64,000 bases of DNA, taken from contig NZ_WHUG01000011.1 in NCBI RefSeq assembly GCF_009380215.1, forward strand, positions 124,001-188,000. Direction: 5' to 3'. The notes under the pieces are model-generated. The model made no database searches. It saw only the letters and a program-made list of their open reading frames with translations, and had not been told where the DNA came from. The DNA comes from Rugamonas aquatica (lineage in GTDB: Bacteria > Pseudomonadota > Gammaproteobacteria > Burkholderiales > Burkholderiaceae_D). Shown one piece after another: positions 19,148 through 27,832 of this stretch (positions are counted from its first letter, which is position 1; each line of letters starts with the position of its first letter). The translations under genes were made by a program, and so were the position numbers.

Positions 19148-20551
19148 TTACGCATTTTTCTGGAACAGCGCGTAGAACAAACCATCGTGATCCTGACCTG
19201 CGCCACCGGCGGGGAGCAATTGGCCTGGCGCGTCGAGCCGCACAGCCTGGTTTCGCACTGCAAACGCGGCTGCCTGCGCCTCCGATTCCTGCGGCCACAA
19301 GGAACATGTCACGAATAGCAATTTACCACCCGGTGCGAGCATCTGCCAAAGGTTGTCGAGGATTTTGGACGAAAGTGTTGCAAGTTGGAGCGTGTCGCCC
19401 TTGCGGCGCAGCCAGCGGATATCCGGGTGGCGGCGCACGATGCCCGAGGCGGTGCACGGCACGTCGGCCAGGATGCGGTCGAACGGTTTGCCGTCCCACC
19501 AGCCGGCGCTCTGGGCGTCGGCGGTGCGCAGCGTGGCCTGCTGGCCGAGCCGCTCCAGGTTCTCGCCGACCCGGGTCAGGCGCTTGGCGTCGGCGTCCAG
19601 CGCCGTCACGCTGGCGTCGGCCAGTTCGAGGATGTGGCAGGTCTTGCCGCCGGGGGCGGCGCAGGCGTCCAGCACGCGCATGCCGTCCTGCACGTCCAGC
19701 AGCGGCGCGGCCAGCTGGGCGCCGGCGTCCTGCACCGACACCAGGCCGTCGCTGAAGCCGGGAATCAGCGTCACGCCGACCGGCTTGGCCAGCCGTACCG
19801 CATACGGCCCGATCTGGGTCGCCGCCATGCCGGCACCTTCCAGAGTGGCCAGATATTCGGTCATCGAGGTCTTGCGGGCGTTGATGCGCAAAGTGAGCGG
19901 CGGCGCGCTGTTGCCAGTGGTGAGCACGCCCTGCCAGTCCTGTGGCCAGGCGGCCTTGGCGGCGTCGATCCACCATTGCGGGTAGTTCCACTTGGCCAGC
20001 GGCTGCAGCAGCGCGGTCTCCAGCAGCGCCTTGCGCTCACGCAGGAAGCGGCGCAGCACGGCGTTGACCATGCCCTTGGCGCGCGCGGTGTCCGGATGGG
20101 CGTCGGCCGCCGTCACGGTCTGGTCGACCACGGTGAATTCTTCGTACGGCGAGACTTCGTCCGGCGCCGTCATCAGCGCCAGCGCGCAGGCCAGCAGGGC
20201 CGCCACCAGCGGTTCCGGGGCTTTCGGCGCCATCAGGCCGATCAGGGTTTCGCTCTGACCCAGCTGGCGCATGCAGCGGTAGGCGATGTCCTGCATCGCG
20301 CCGCGCGCCTGCGGAGTGGCCTCGCCCCTGGCCCAGACCTGGGCCAGCGCCTGCGGCAGATTGGTGCCGGTGCGGACCTGGGCCACCGCCTGGGCGGCGC
20401 CAATCAGGCTGTAGGCCAGCGAATCGGGCTTGAGGCCGGTCTGGAAGCTGGTTTGCGGCGCCGGCTTGAACTCTCGTGCATGGCTGGCGCGCAGCTTGGG
20501 CGCAGCCGCCTTGGCGGGGGACTTTAAGGAGAGCGTCGGACGCTTGTTCAT
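19148..20551 (-). CDS. rsmB: 16S rRNA m5C967 methyltransferase
   Basis: 467 residues. N-terminal NusB-like helical RNA-binding region (about 50-190), then a Rossmann methyltransferase with DACAAPGGKTCHILEL (SAM site), DVPCTASGIVRRHPDIRW and FVTCSLWPQESE; the two cysteines in PCTASG and TCS are the release and nucleophile residues of the RsmB/Sun family. It methylates C967 of 16S rRNA in the cytoplasm. A Lys/Ala/Pro-rich N-terminal extension of about 40 residues is longer than in E. coli. First gene of the rsmB-DUF4390-ntrYX transcript, divergent from argS. Confidence 0.94.
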   Translation of the reverse strand: MNKRPTLSLKSPAKAAAPKLRASHAREFKPAPQTSFQTGLKPDSLAYSLIGAAQAVAQVRTGTNLPQALAQVWARGEATPQARGAMQDIAYRCMRQLGQSETLIGLMAPKAPEPLVAALLACALALMTAPDEVSPYEEFTVVDQTVTAADAHPDTARAKGMVNAVLRRFLRERKALLETALLQPLAKWNYPQWWIDAAKAAWPQDWQGVLTTGNSAPPLTLRINARKTSMTEYLATLEGAGMAATQIGPYAVRLAKPVGVTLIPGFSDGLVSVQDAGAQLAAPLLDVQDGMRVLDACAAPGGKTCHILELADASVTALDADAKRLTRVGENLERLGQQATLRTADAQSAGWWDGKPFDRILADVPCTASGIVRRHPDIRWLRRKGDTLQLATLSSKILDNLWQMLAPGGKLLFVTCSLWPQESEAQAAAFAVRNQAVRLDAPGQLLPAGGAGQDHDGLFYALFQKNA

Positions 20552-20660
20552 ATGCTAATTCCAGGTATTGCCGGCGGGCGTGATCGCGCAGTATACAGCA
20601 GTGCATATGACAAGGCGATGAAGACGATTGTAACGCTTGTAACCTTCGCGTCCCGCTGCG

Positions 20661-20689
20661 ATGACCCGGCAGCGGCAAACCAGTATAAT
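20661..20689 (+). promoter_or_regulatory. Candidate argS promoter
   Basis: ATGACC (20661-20666) and a perfect TATAAT (20684-20689) are separated by 17 bases. The predicted start of transcription gives a leader of about 75 bases before the argS ATG. The 222-base spacer with rsmB also shows a small inverted repeat around 20630-20650 (TTGTAACGCTTGTAACC, a direct TTGTAAC repeat), meaning unknown. Confidence 0.55.
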
Positions 20690-20773
20690 TACCGCTGTTT
20701 GGCCGGTGCCAGCGCGCCGTCCGTTTTCGCTTCTGGATGTACTTACACACGCGGTTCAGCCGCCTTTTTGCTC

Positions 20774-22483
20774 ATGCTCGCCCAACAAAAACAAGATATC
20801 ACCGCCCTGTTCCAGGCCGCCCTCGCTCCCATCCTGGCCGGCACCGAAGTCGCCGCCAACGTCGTGCTGGAGCGACCGCGCGACCCGTCCCATGGCGACG
20901 TGGCCTGCAATATCGCCATGCAACTGGCCAAGCAGCTGAATATGAACCCGCGTGAACTGGCCACCAAAGTGGTCGACGCGCTGCTGGCCAACCCCGCCGG
21001 CAAAGGCCTGGTCGAGTCGGCGGACATCGCCGGCCCGGGCTTCATCAACCTGCGCGTGAGCGCCGCCGCCAAACAGGCCGTGGTCAAGGCCGTGCTGGCG
21101 CAAGGCGCCGCTTTCGGCACTGCCGAAGCCGGCAAGGGCAAGAGCGTCATCATCGAATTCGTCTCGGCCAACCCGACCGGCCCGCTGCACGTGGGCCACG
21201 GCCGCCAGGCGGCGCTGGGCGACGCGCTGTCGTCGCTGTTCGGCTCCCAAGGCTACGCCGTCACCCGCGAGTTCTACTACAACGACGCCGGCGTGCAGAT
21301 CCAGACCCTGGCCAATTCGGTGCAAGCCCGCCTGCGCGGCCACAAACCGGGCGACGCCGCCTGGCCTGAATCGGCCTACAACGGCGACTACATCGCCGAC
21401 ATCGCCGCCGACTTCCTGCTGAAGAAAACCGTATCGGCCTCGGACGGCTCGCCGGCCACCGCCTCGGGCGACATCGAAGACATCGAATCGATCCGCCACT
21501 TCGCCGTCACCTACCTGCGCAACGAGCAGGACATCGACCTGCAAGCCTTCGGCGTCAAGTTCGACAACTACTACCTCGAATCGTCGCTGTACGCCGACGG
21601 CAAGGTGGACGCCGCCGTCGACATGCTCAACAAGTCGGGCAAGACCTACGAAGAAGAAGGCGCGCTGTGGCTGCGCACCGAAGACTACGGCGACGACAAG
21701 AACCGCGTGATGCGCAAGAAGGACGGCACCTACACCTACTTCGTGCCGGACGTGGCCTACCACATCGTCAAGTTCCAGCGCGGCTTTACCCAGGCGATCA
21801 ACGTCCAGGGTTCGGACCACCACGGCACCATCGCCCGCGTGCGCGCCGGCCTGCAGGCGGTCAACGTCGGCATCCCGCAGGGCTATCCCGACTACGTGCT
21901 GCACAAGATGGTCACCGTGATGAAGGGCGGCGAAGAGGTCAAGATCTCCAAGCGCGCCGGCTCCTACGTGACCGTGCGCGACCTGATCGAATGGTCGGGC
22001 GGCGGCGACATCGAAAAAGGCCGCGACGCGGTGCGCTTCTTCCTCATCTCCCGCAAGGCCGACACCGAGTTCGTATTCGATGTCGACGTCGCGCTGAAAA
22101 CCTCGGACGAGAATCCGGTGTATTACGTGCAGTACGCCCACGCGCGCATCTGCCGCATGCTGGAACAGTGGACCGGCGCCGAAGCCGACCTGGCCAGCGT
22201 CGACCTGTCGCCGCTGACCGCGCCGACCGAAGCGACGCTGCTGGCCACGCTGGCCGCCTACCCGGAAACGCTGGCGCGCGCGCAAGCGGAACTGGGCCCG
22301 CACCAGATCGCGTTCTACCTGCGCGACCTGGCCGCCAACCTGCACAGCTTCTACTTCGCCGAACGCGTGCTGGTCGACGACGAGGCATTGAAGGCGGCAC
22401 GTATCGCGCTGATGGTCGCCACCCGCCAGGTGCTGCGCAACGGCCTGGCGCTGATCGGCGTCTCCGCTCCCAACAAAATGTAA
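20774..22483 (+). CDS. argS: Arginyl-tRNA synthetase
   Basis: 569 residues, class I synthetase that charges tRNA-Arg. N-terminal Arg-S additional domain (about 1-100), catalytic domain with the HIGH-type motif in SANPTGPLHVGHGRQAALGD, the KMSK-type counterpart as KISKRAG, and the C-terminal DALR anticodon-binding domain (YVQYAHARICRMLEQW onward). Length fits the bacterial family. The ATG at 20774 begins MLAQQKQDITALF, the usual N-terminal helix; no clear Shine-Dalgarno precedes it. The SPOR gene starts 21 bases after the stop. Confidence 0.97.
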   Translation: MLAQQKQDITALFQAALAPILAGTEVAANVVLERPRDPSHGDVACNIAMQLAKQLNMNPRELATKVVDALLANPAGKGLVESADIAGPGFINLRVSAAAKQAVVKAVLAQGAAFGTAEAGKGKSVIIEFVSANPTGPLHVGHGRQAALGDALSSLFGSQGYAVTREFYYNDAGVQIQTLANSVQARLRGHKPGDAAWPESAYNGDYIADIAADFLLKKTVSASDGSPATASGDIEDIESIRHFAVTYLRNEQDIDLQAFGVKFDNYYLESSLYADGKVDAAVDMLNKSGKTYEEEGALWLRTEDYGDDKNRVMRKKDGTYTYFVPDVAYHIVKFQRGFTQAINVQGSDHHGTIARVRAGLQAVNVGIPQGYPDYVLHKMVTVMKGGEEVKISKRAGSYVTVRDLIEWSGGGDIEKGRDAVRFFLISRKADTEFVFDVDVALKTSDENPVYYVQYAHARICRMLEQWTGAEADLASVDLSPLTAPTEATLLATLAAYPETLARAQAELGPHQIAFYLRDLAANLHSFYFAERVLVDDEALKAARIALMVATRQVLRNGLALIGVSAPNKM

Positions 22484-22504
22484 TTGCGAAGGACATCCCG
22501 CACA

Positions 22505-23203
22505 ATGAATTTCCGCTCCAGCCTTACCCCACGCACCCGTCAGAACGGCAACACCATCATCGGCATCGTCATCGGCCTGGTCATCGGCCTGGCGATCGCC
22601 GTGGTCGTGGCCCTGGTAATCAACAAGGGCTCGACGCCGTTCACCGACAAGGGACGTACCAGCAAGGCCGCGGAACCGACTGCGGGACAAGCCGCCGATC
22701 CGAACAAGCCGATGTACGGCAACAAGGAAGCTGCACGCGAGGCGGCCAAGGACTTCGCCAAGGAGCCGCCTAAGGCGCCGCCTCCGGCCGATCCGCTGCA
22801 AGCGGTGGTCGACAAGATCCAGGGCGCGGCCGCACCTGCGGCTCCAGCGCCGGCGCCGGCTCCTGCCGAAAAGCCGAAAGCTGCACCGGCCACGCCGGCC
22901 GCCGCCAACGTCGCGCCGGTACCGGCCAAGGCAGCACCTGCCGCCGCTGCCGACAACGGCGACGACAAATTCATCTACTACCTGCAAGCGGGCGCCTTCC
23001 GCGAGATCGCCGACGCCGAAAGCGCGCGCGCCAAGCTGGCCCTGTTGGGCTTCGAGGCCAACGTCTCCGACCGCGCCACCGACACCGGCGTGCTGCACCG
23101 CGTGCGACTGGGTCCGTTCAACCAGGTCGAAACGATGAACAAGGTTCGTAGCAAGTTGTCCGAAAACGGCATCGATGTCGCCGTCGTCCGCAATCAAAAA
23201 TAA
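22505..23203 (+). CDS. SPOR domain membrane protein
   Basis: 232 residues. One membrane segment (TIIGIVIGLVIGLAIAVVVALVI, about 17-39), a Pro/Ala/Lys-rich periplasmic linker (about 60-150), and a C-terminal SPOR domain (YYLQAGAFREIADAESARAKLALLG, then HRVRLGPFN) that binds denuded septal glycan strands. It resembles FtsN-like proteins found after argS in betaproteobacteria and is probably a divisome accessory. AAGGA lies about 12 bases before the ATG. dsbA follows 15 bases downstream. Confidence 0.88.
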   Translation: MNFRSSLTPRTRQNGNTIIGIVIGLVIGLAIAVVVALVINKGSTPFTDKGRTSKAAEPTAGQAADPNKPMYGNKEAAREAAKDFAKEPPKAPPPADPLQAVVDKIQGAAAPAAPAPAPAPAEKPKAAPATPAAANVAPVPAKAAPAAAADNGDDKFIYYLQAGAFREIADAESARAKLALLGFEANVSDRATDTGVLHRVRLGPFNQVETMNKVRSKLSENGIDVAVVRNQK

Positions 23204-23218
23204 GCCAGGAGTATCCAG

Positions 23219-23890
23219 ATGCGATTCATGAAATTCGTTGTTGGTGTGTTGATGCTGAGCGTTGCAGCCCTGTCGCAGGCCTCCCCTGCCGATCCGAAAA
23301 ACGGCGTCGAATACAAGACACTGCCGGCGGCGCAGCCTACCGACAGCGGCAAGAAGGTCGAAGTCATCGAGTTCTTCGACTACGCCTGCCCGCACTGCTT
23401 CGCGTTCGATCCATCGCTGTCCGCCTGGATCAAGAAACAGGGCGACGCCATCGTCTTCAAGCGCGTGCACATTTCGCGCAGCGGCACCGACCTGCCGCAG
23501 CAGAAGATGTTCTACACGCTGAGCGCCATGGGCCTGCTGAACGACGCCATGCACACCAAGATCTTCACCGAGATGCACGTCAACCGCAACCGCATGAACC
23601 GTGACGAATCGGCGTTCGACTTCGTCGCCAAGCAGGGCGTGGATCGCCAGAAGTTCATCGAGATCTATCGCGGCCTGGGCGTCAGCGGCAGCGTGCGCCG
23701 TTCGGGTTCGATGATGGACGCTTACGGCGTCGATTCCTGGCCGATGATCGCCATCGACGGCAAGTACGTCACCTCGCCGACCATGGCCAATGAAGGCTCC
23801 AAGTCCGCCACCACCGAAGCCGAACTGCACACCCAGGCCGTGCAGGTGATGGACATCCTGGTCGCCAAGGCGAAAGCGGAAAAGAAATAA
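23219..23890 (+). CDS. dsbA: Thiol:disulfide interchange protein DsbA
   Basis: 223 residues. Signal peptide VVGVLMLSVAALSQA, then a thioredoxin fold with EFFDYACPHCFAFDP: active site Cys57-Pro-His-Cys60, identical to E. coli DsbA. The helical insert lies between, and a cis-Pro loop candidate is SWPMIAIDGKYV. It introduces disulfides into exported proteins in the periplasm and would be reoxidised by DsbB, which is not in this window. It sits between the SPOR gene and an SDR gene, with two bases to the latter. Confidence 0.95.
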   Translation: MRFMKFVVGVLMLSVAALSQASPADPKNGVEYKTLPAAQPTDSGKKVEVIEFFDYACPHCFAFDPSLSAWIKKQGDAIVFKRVHISRSGTDLPQQKMFYTLSAMGLLNDAMHTKIFTEMHVNRNRMNRDESAFDFVAKQGVDRQKFIEIYRGLGVSGSVRRSGSMMDAYGVDSWPMIAIDGKYVTSPTMANEGSKSATTEAELHTQAVQVMDILVAKAKAEKK

Positions 23891-23892
23891 AG

Positions 23893-24699
23893 ATGAACAA
23901 CCAGGGCGCAGGGCCGGAGCGGGTCTTCATCACCGGCGCCTCAAGCGGCCTCGGTGCGGCCCTCGCCGCGCAGTATGCGGCGCAGGGCGCCACACTGGGC
24001 CTGCTGGCCCGCCGCAGCGAGATGCTGGACCAGCTGATCGCCTCCCTCCCCAACTCCGAACGCCACCGCGCCTACGCGGTCGATGTGCGCGACCACGCCG
24101 CCATCGCCACCGCGGCTCAAGCCTTCATGGCCCATGCCGGCGGCATCGACGTGGTGATCGCCAACGCCGGCATCTCGGTCGGCACGCTGACCGAGTTCGC
24201 CGAAGACATTCCCGTATTCGAAGCCGTCATCGCCACCAACGTGGTGGCCACTGCCGCCACCTTCGCGCCCTTCATCCCGGCGATGAAAGCCCAGATGAAA
24301 ACGCAAAACCGACCGGCGCGGCTGGTGGGCATAGGCAGCGTGGCCGGCATACGCGGCCTGCCGGGCGCCGAGGCGTACAGCGCCTCCAAGGCCGCCGTCA
24401 TCAGCTACTGCGAATCGCTGCGGCTGGAGATGAAACCCTACGGCATCCGCGTCGTCACCATCTGCCCCGGCTACATCGACACGCCGATGACGCAGGTGAA
24501 CCCGTACCCGATGCCCTTCCTGATGGCGCCCGAAAAATTCGCCGCCAAGGCCGCGCGCACCATCGCCGCCGGCAGCAGCTACAAGGTGATCCCGTGGCAG
24601 ATGGGCGTCGTCGCCAAAGTGCTGCGCTTGCTGCCGAATTCACTGTACGACCTGGCCTTCGCCAAGGCGCCACACAAACCACGCAAGGCCGCATCATGA
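23893..24699 (+). CDS. Short-chain dehydrogenase/reductase
   Basis: 268 residues. NAD(P) motif TGASSGLG near residue 15, an RR pair after the second strand (ARRSEML) favouring NADPH, NAGIS (IANAGIS), catalytic Ser in GIGSVAGIRG and YSASK with Tyr and Lys. The C terminus has basic residues (KAPHKPRKAAS) and a hydrophobic segment (SSYKVIPWQMGVVAKVLRLLP), which may give membrane association. Substrate unknown. The stop overlaps birA as ATGA. Confidence 0.9.
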   Translation: MNNQGAGPERVFITGASSGLGAALAAQYAAQGATLGLLARRSEMLDQLIASLPNSERHRAYAVDVRDHAAIATAAQAFMAHAGGIDVVIANAGISVGTLTEFAEDIPVFEAVIATNVVATAATFAPFIPAMKAQMKTQNRPARLVGIGSVAGIRGLPGAEAYSASKAAVISYCESLRLEMKPYGIRVVTICPGYIDTPMTQVNPYPMPFLMAPEKFAAKAARTIAAGSSYKVIPWQMGVVAKVLRLLPNSLYDLAFAKAPHKPRKAAS

Positions 24700-25514
24700 A
24701 CACTCTCGACGCCGACGTCATCCGCGCCAGCTGCGCCACCAGCGCCTCGCACGTGGCGATAGAAACCGTCGCCGAAACCGGCTCCACCAACGCCGACCTG
24801 CTGGCCCGCATCGACACGCTGGCCGGCCCCGTGCTGCGCATCGCCGGCAACCAGACGGCGGGTCGCGGCCGCGCCGGCCGCAGCTGGCTGTCCGCGCCGG
24901 GCGCCGCGCTGATGTTCTCGCTGGCCTGGCGCTTCAAGGGACCGCTGCACAGCATGTCCGGCCTGCCGATGGCGGTCGGCGTCGCGCTGGCCGAAACCAT
25001 CGCCTCGCTCGGCGTGCCGGTGCGGATCAAGTGGCCCAACGACCTGCTGCGCGACGGTAAAAAACTGGCCGGCATCCTGGTCGAAACGCAAGCCGCCCGC
25101 AAGGACGGCGACGGCGCCATCTGGGCCGTGATCGGCGTCGGCATCAACCTGCTCATGCCGGACGAGCTGGAAGCGCAGATCGGCCGCGAAGTGGCCGCCG
25201 CGCCATGGCTGGCCAAGATGAACCGCAACCAGTTGATGGCCGCCCTGCTCAGCCGCCTGGCCGCCGTGCTGGCCGAATTCGACGACACCGGCTTCGCGCC
25301 CTTCGCCGAACGCTGGAACCTGCTGCATGCGTGGCAGGGCCAGGAAGTCGTCATCCTCGACAACGGCAAGGTGCTGCAACAGGGCCGCGCCGCCGGCGTC
25401 GACGCCATCGGCCGCCTGATGCTGGACACGGAACAGGGCCGCGCCGAGGTGCTGTCCGGCGACGTCTCGCTACGCCTGTCGTCAACCATCGCTTCTTCTA
25501 TCGGACCAACATGA
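24696..25514 (+). CDS. birA: Biotin--[acetyl-CoA-carboxylase] ligase, short form
   Basis: 272 residues. Catalytic biotin protein ligase domain with GSTNADLL, the biotinyl-AMP loop AGRGRAGRSW, IKWPNDLL and GILVETQ, followed by a C-terminal SH3-like domain (WQGQEVVILDNGKVLQQGRAAGVDA). It biotinylates the carrier subunit of acetyl-CoA carboxylase. There is no N-terminal helix-turn-helix, so unlike E. coli BirA it should not repress biotin genes. Start and stop are both set by ATGA overlaps with the SDR gene and coaX, so the three are translationally linked. Confidence 0.95.
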   Translation: MNTLDADVIRASCATSASHVAIETVAETGSTNADLLARIDTLAGPVLRIAGNQTAGRGRAGRSWLSAPGAALMFSLAWRFKGPLHSMSGLPMAVGVALAETIASLGVPVRIKWPNDLLRDGKKLAGILVETQAARKDGDGAIWAVIGVGINLLMPDELEAQIGREVAAAPWLAKMNRNQLMAALLSRLAAVLAEFDDTGFAPFAERWNLLHAWQGQEVVILDNGKVLQQGRAAGVDAIGRLMLDTEQGRAEVLSGDVSLRLSSTIASSIGPT

Positions 25515-26278
25515 TTTTACTGATCGATGCCGGCAACACCCGCGTCAAATGGGCGCTGGCCGAAACGGGTACTGAACTGGGCGCATGGATCGCCCACGGC
25601 GCCGTCATGCACGCCGACCTGCAACAGCTGGAACTGCACCTGAGCGAGGCCGTGGCCGACCGCGGCGTCGACCGCATCCTGATCGCCAACGTGGCCGGCG
25701 GCGCGCTGCGCGTGCAGCTGGAGTACGTGCTGCAACGGACCTTCCCGGCCATGATCCTGCCGGAGCAGGCGATCGAATGGTTTGCCTCGCTGCCGGCGCT
25801 GGCCGGCGTCACCAACGGCTACCGCAATCCCGGACAGCTGGGCTGCGACCGTTTCGCCGCCGCCATCGCCGGCCACGCGCTGGCGGCCGGGCGCGAAGTC
25901 ATCGTCGCCAACTGCGGCACCGCCACCACCATCGACGCCATCACGGCCGACGGCATGTTCCTGGGCGGGATGATCCTGCCTGGCCTGGGCCTGATGGCCA
26001 GTTCGCTGGCGCGCAACACGGCGCAGTTGCCGCAAATTGCGCAAGACGGTAAGCTGCCGGACGGATTCGCCGACAACACCGACGACGCCATCCTGAGCGG
26101 CTGCCTGGCTGCGCAGAGCGGCGCCATCGAGCATGCGTTCGCATGGCACAAGGCCAGCGAGTGCATCATCTCCGGCGGCGCGGCGCCCTACATCGCGCCG
26201 ATGCTGAAGGTGCCGTACCGTATCGTCGAGAATATCGTGTTAATCGGTTTGCATGCTGCCGCCGGCAGCGCCGACTAA
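25511..26278 (+). CDS. coaX: Type III pantothenate kinase
   Basis: 255 residues starting MILLIDAGNTRVKWA, the phosphate-binding strand of the ASKHA fold; further motifs are NPGQLGCDRFAAAIAG, NCGTATTIDAI and GGMILPGLGLM. CoaX phosphorylates pantothenate, the first step of coenzyme A synthesis, and is not feedback-inhibited by CoA as CoaA is. ATGA overlap with birA. Pairing of birA with coaX is common in betaproteobacteria, and a SPOR gene follows 18 bases on. Confidence 0.95.
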   Translation: MILLIDAGNTRVKWALAETGTELGAWIAHGAVMHADLQQLELHLSEAVADRGVDRILIANVAGGALRVQLEYVLQRTFPAMILPEQAIEWFASLPALAGVTNGYRNPGQLGCDRFAAAIAGHALAAGREVIVANCGTATTIDAITADGMFLGGMILPGLGLMASSLARNTAQLPQIAQDGKLPDGFADNTDDAILSGCLAAQSGAIEHAFAWHKASECIISGGAAPYIAPMLKVPYRIVENIVLIGLHAAAGSAD

Positions 26279-26296
26279 GGTTGCAAGGGAAGCTCC

Positions 26297-26989
26297 GTGC
26301 TGAAATTTATTTTCTGGTCGCTGGTCGCCGTCAATGCCGCGCTGTTCGCGTACGGCAAAGGATATCTCGGCCATTTCAGCGGCAACGAGCGCGAGCCGGA
26401 GCGCCTGCTCAATCAACTCAACGCCAGCAAGCTGGCCATCATCTCCGCCGAAAAGGCCAATGAGGCATCGGCGGCGACGGCTGCAACGGCCAGCGCCGCC
26501 GCCAGCGCCAAGCCGGCGCCGGAAGTGCTGGCCTGCGTGGAAATCGGCAGCTTCGTGCTGGCCGACGCGCGCCGCTTCGAAACCCAGCTCGCGCCGCTCA
26601 AACTGGGCGACCGCCAGTCGCGCCACAACCTGCCGGGCAGCGAAGTATCGAGCTATATCGTTTATATGCCGCCGCAGGGCAGCAAGGAAGGCGCCGACAA
26701 GAAAGCCGGCGAACTGCGCGCGCTGGGCGTGACCAACTACTTCATCATGAACGACAATTCGCCGCTGCGCTGGGGGATTTCGCTGGGCGTGTTCAAGACC
26801 GAAGGCGCGGCGCAAAACCAGCTGGCCGCATTGATGAAGCAAGGCGTGCGCACCGCGCGCGTCGCGCCGCGCATGAGCGGCAGCAAACTGCTGGCCTTCC
26901 AGTTCCGCGATGTGGATGCGGAGCTGAAGGCCAAGCTGGAACAGTTCCGCGCCGGTTATCCCGACGCGGAAAGCCACGCCTGCAAATAA
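26297..26989 (+). CDS. SPOR-like membrane protein
   Basis: 230 residues from a GTG. One N-terminal membrane anchor (MLKFIFWSLVAVNAALFAYG), an Ala-rich linker (about 45-75), and a C-terminal region of SPOR type (LRWGISLGVFKTEGAAQNQLAALMKQG, then the final strand LLAFQFRD). A middle block CVEIGSFVLADARRFETQL may be a second related fold. It follows coaX and should sit in the inner membrane facing the periplasm, possibly at the division site. The GTG is the only start that leaves the membrane segment at the N terminus. Confidence 0.8.
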   Translation: MLKFIFWSLVAVNAALFAYGKGYLGHFSGNEREPERLLNQLNASKLAIISAEKANEASAATAATASAAASAKPAPEVLACVEIGSFVLADARRFETQLAPLKLGDRQSRHNLPGSEVSSYIVYMPPQGSKEGADKKAGELRALGVTNYFIMNDNSPLRWGISLGVFKTEGAAQNQLAALMKQGVRTARVAPRMSGSKLLAFQFRDVDAELKAKLEQFRAGYPDAESHACK

Positions 26990-26996
26990 CCCAGGC

Positions 26997-27731
26997 TTAG
27001 GCGCTGAAGCCGCCGTCTATCGTCAGGCTGGCGCCGGTGATGTAGCCCGCTTCCGGGCCCGCCAGATACGACACGAAACCTGCGATCTCCTCCACCTTGC
27101 CGTAACGCGGCAGTGCCATCATGGCTTTCAGCGCGCCGGCGAAGTCGCCGCTGTCCGGGTTCATATCGGTATCGACAGGGCCGGGCTGCACGTTGTTGAC
27201 GGTGATGCCGCGCGCGCCCAGGTCGCGCGCCATGCCCTTGGTCAGGCCGACCAACGCCGATTTGCTCATCGCGTAAGCGGCGCCGCCGCCGAACGGCATG
27301 CGTTCCGCATTGGTGCTGCCGATGGTGATAACGCGGCCGCCCTGCCCCATATGGCGCGCCGCTTCCTGCGTCGCCACGAACACGCTGCGCACATTGATGG
27401 CCAGCGTGCGGTCGAAGTCTTCCAGCGTAAAGTCTTCCAGCGGCGCGATCGCCAGCACGCCCGCGTTGTTGACCAGGATGTCGATACGGCCGTGGGCTTC
27501 GGCGGCGTTGCGGATGGCGGCTTTCAATGCCGATGCGTCGGCGCTGTCGGCTTTGACGGCTTGCGCCTTGCCGCCGGCGGCTTCGATCTCCGCCACCAGT
27601 TGCGCGGCCTTGTCGGCCGAACTGGAATACGTCAGCACGACGGTGGCGCCGTCCGCTGCCAGCCGTTTTGCGATAGCCGCGCCGATGCCGCGCGAGCCGC
27701 CCTGTACGAATGCGATTTTACCGTCGATCAT
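26997..27731 (-). CDS. SDR family oxidoreductase (3-oxoacyl-ACP reductase-like)
   Basis: 244 residues, classical SDR: GGSRGIGAAIAKRL (cofactor), NNAGVLA, GSTNAERMPFGGGAAYAMSK holding the catalytic Ser, Tyr and Lys, then PGPVDTDMNP and the C-terminal GASLTIDGGFSA. The FabG-like C terminus points to a tetramer. Substrate unknown. Divergent from a LysR regulator with a 101-base spacer, the arrangement in which the regulator normally controls the enzyme gene. Confidence 0.92.
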   Translation of the reverse strand: MIDGKIAFVQGGSRGIGAAIAKRLAADGATVVLTYSSSADKAAQLVAEIEAAGGKAQAVKADSADASALKAAIRNAAEAHGRIDILVNNAGVLAIAPLEDFTLEDFDRTLAINVRSVFVATQEAARHMGQGGRVITIGSTNAERMPFGGGAAYAMSKSALVGLTKGMARDLGARGITVNNVQPGPVDTDMNPDSGDFAGALKAMMALPRYGKVEEIAGFVSYLAGPEAGYITGASLTIDGGFSA

Positions 27732-27796
27732 TTGAAGCTCCTGGTGAGTGATTTGGAGCCTTCAGTATCCGCTTCTAATTATGTCGCGACTAGACC

Positions 27797-27807
27797 ATAG
27801 TTACTAT
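27797..27807. promoter_or_regulatory. Palindromic operator candidate in SDR/LysR spacer
   Basis: ATAGTTACTAT is a perfect 5+1+5 palindrome placed 26 bases before the LysR gene and 66 bases before the SDR gene. LysR regulators bind inverted repeats of the T-N11-A type, and the wider sequence from 27795 supplies such spacing. No footprint evidence, position only. Confidence 0.4.
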
Positions 27808-27832
27808 CTTCAGTTAATCCCATTGGTTTAAA

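Noticed and set aside
20756..23830. Open frame of about 1020 codons antisense to argS, the SPOR gene and dsbA.
   Set aside because: Low-complexity composition mirrors the coding strand, and it crosses three well supported genes. Typical shadow in high-GC DNA.
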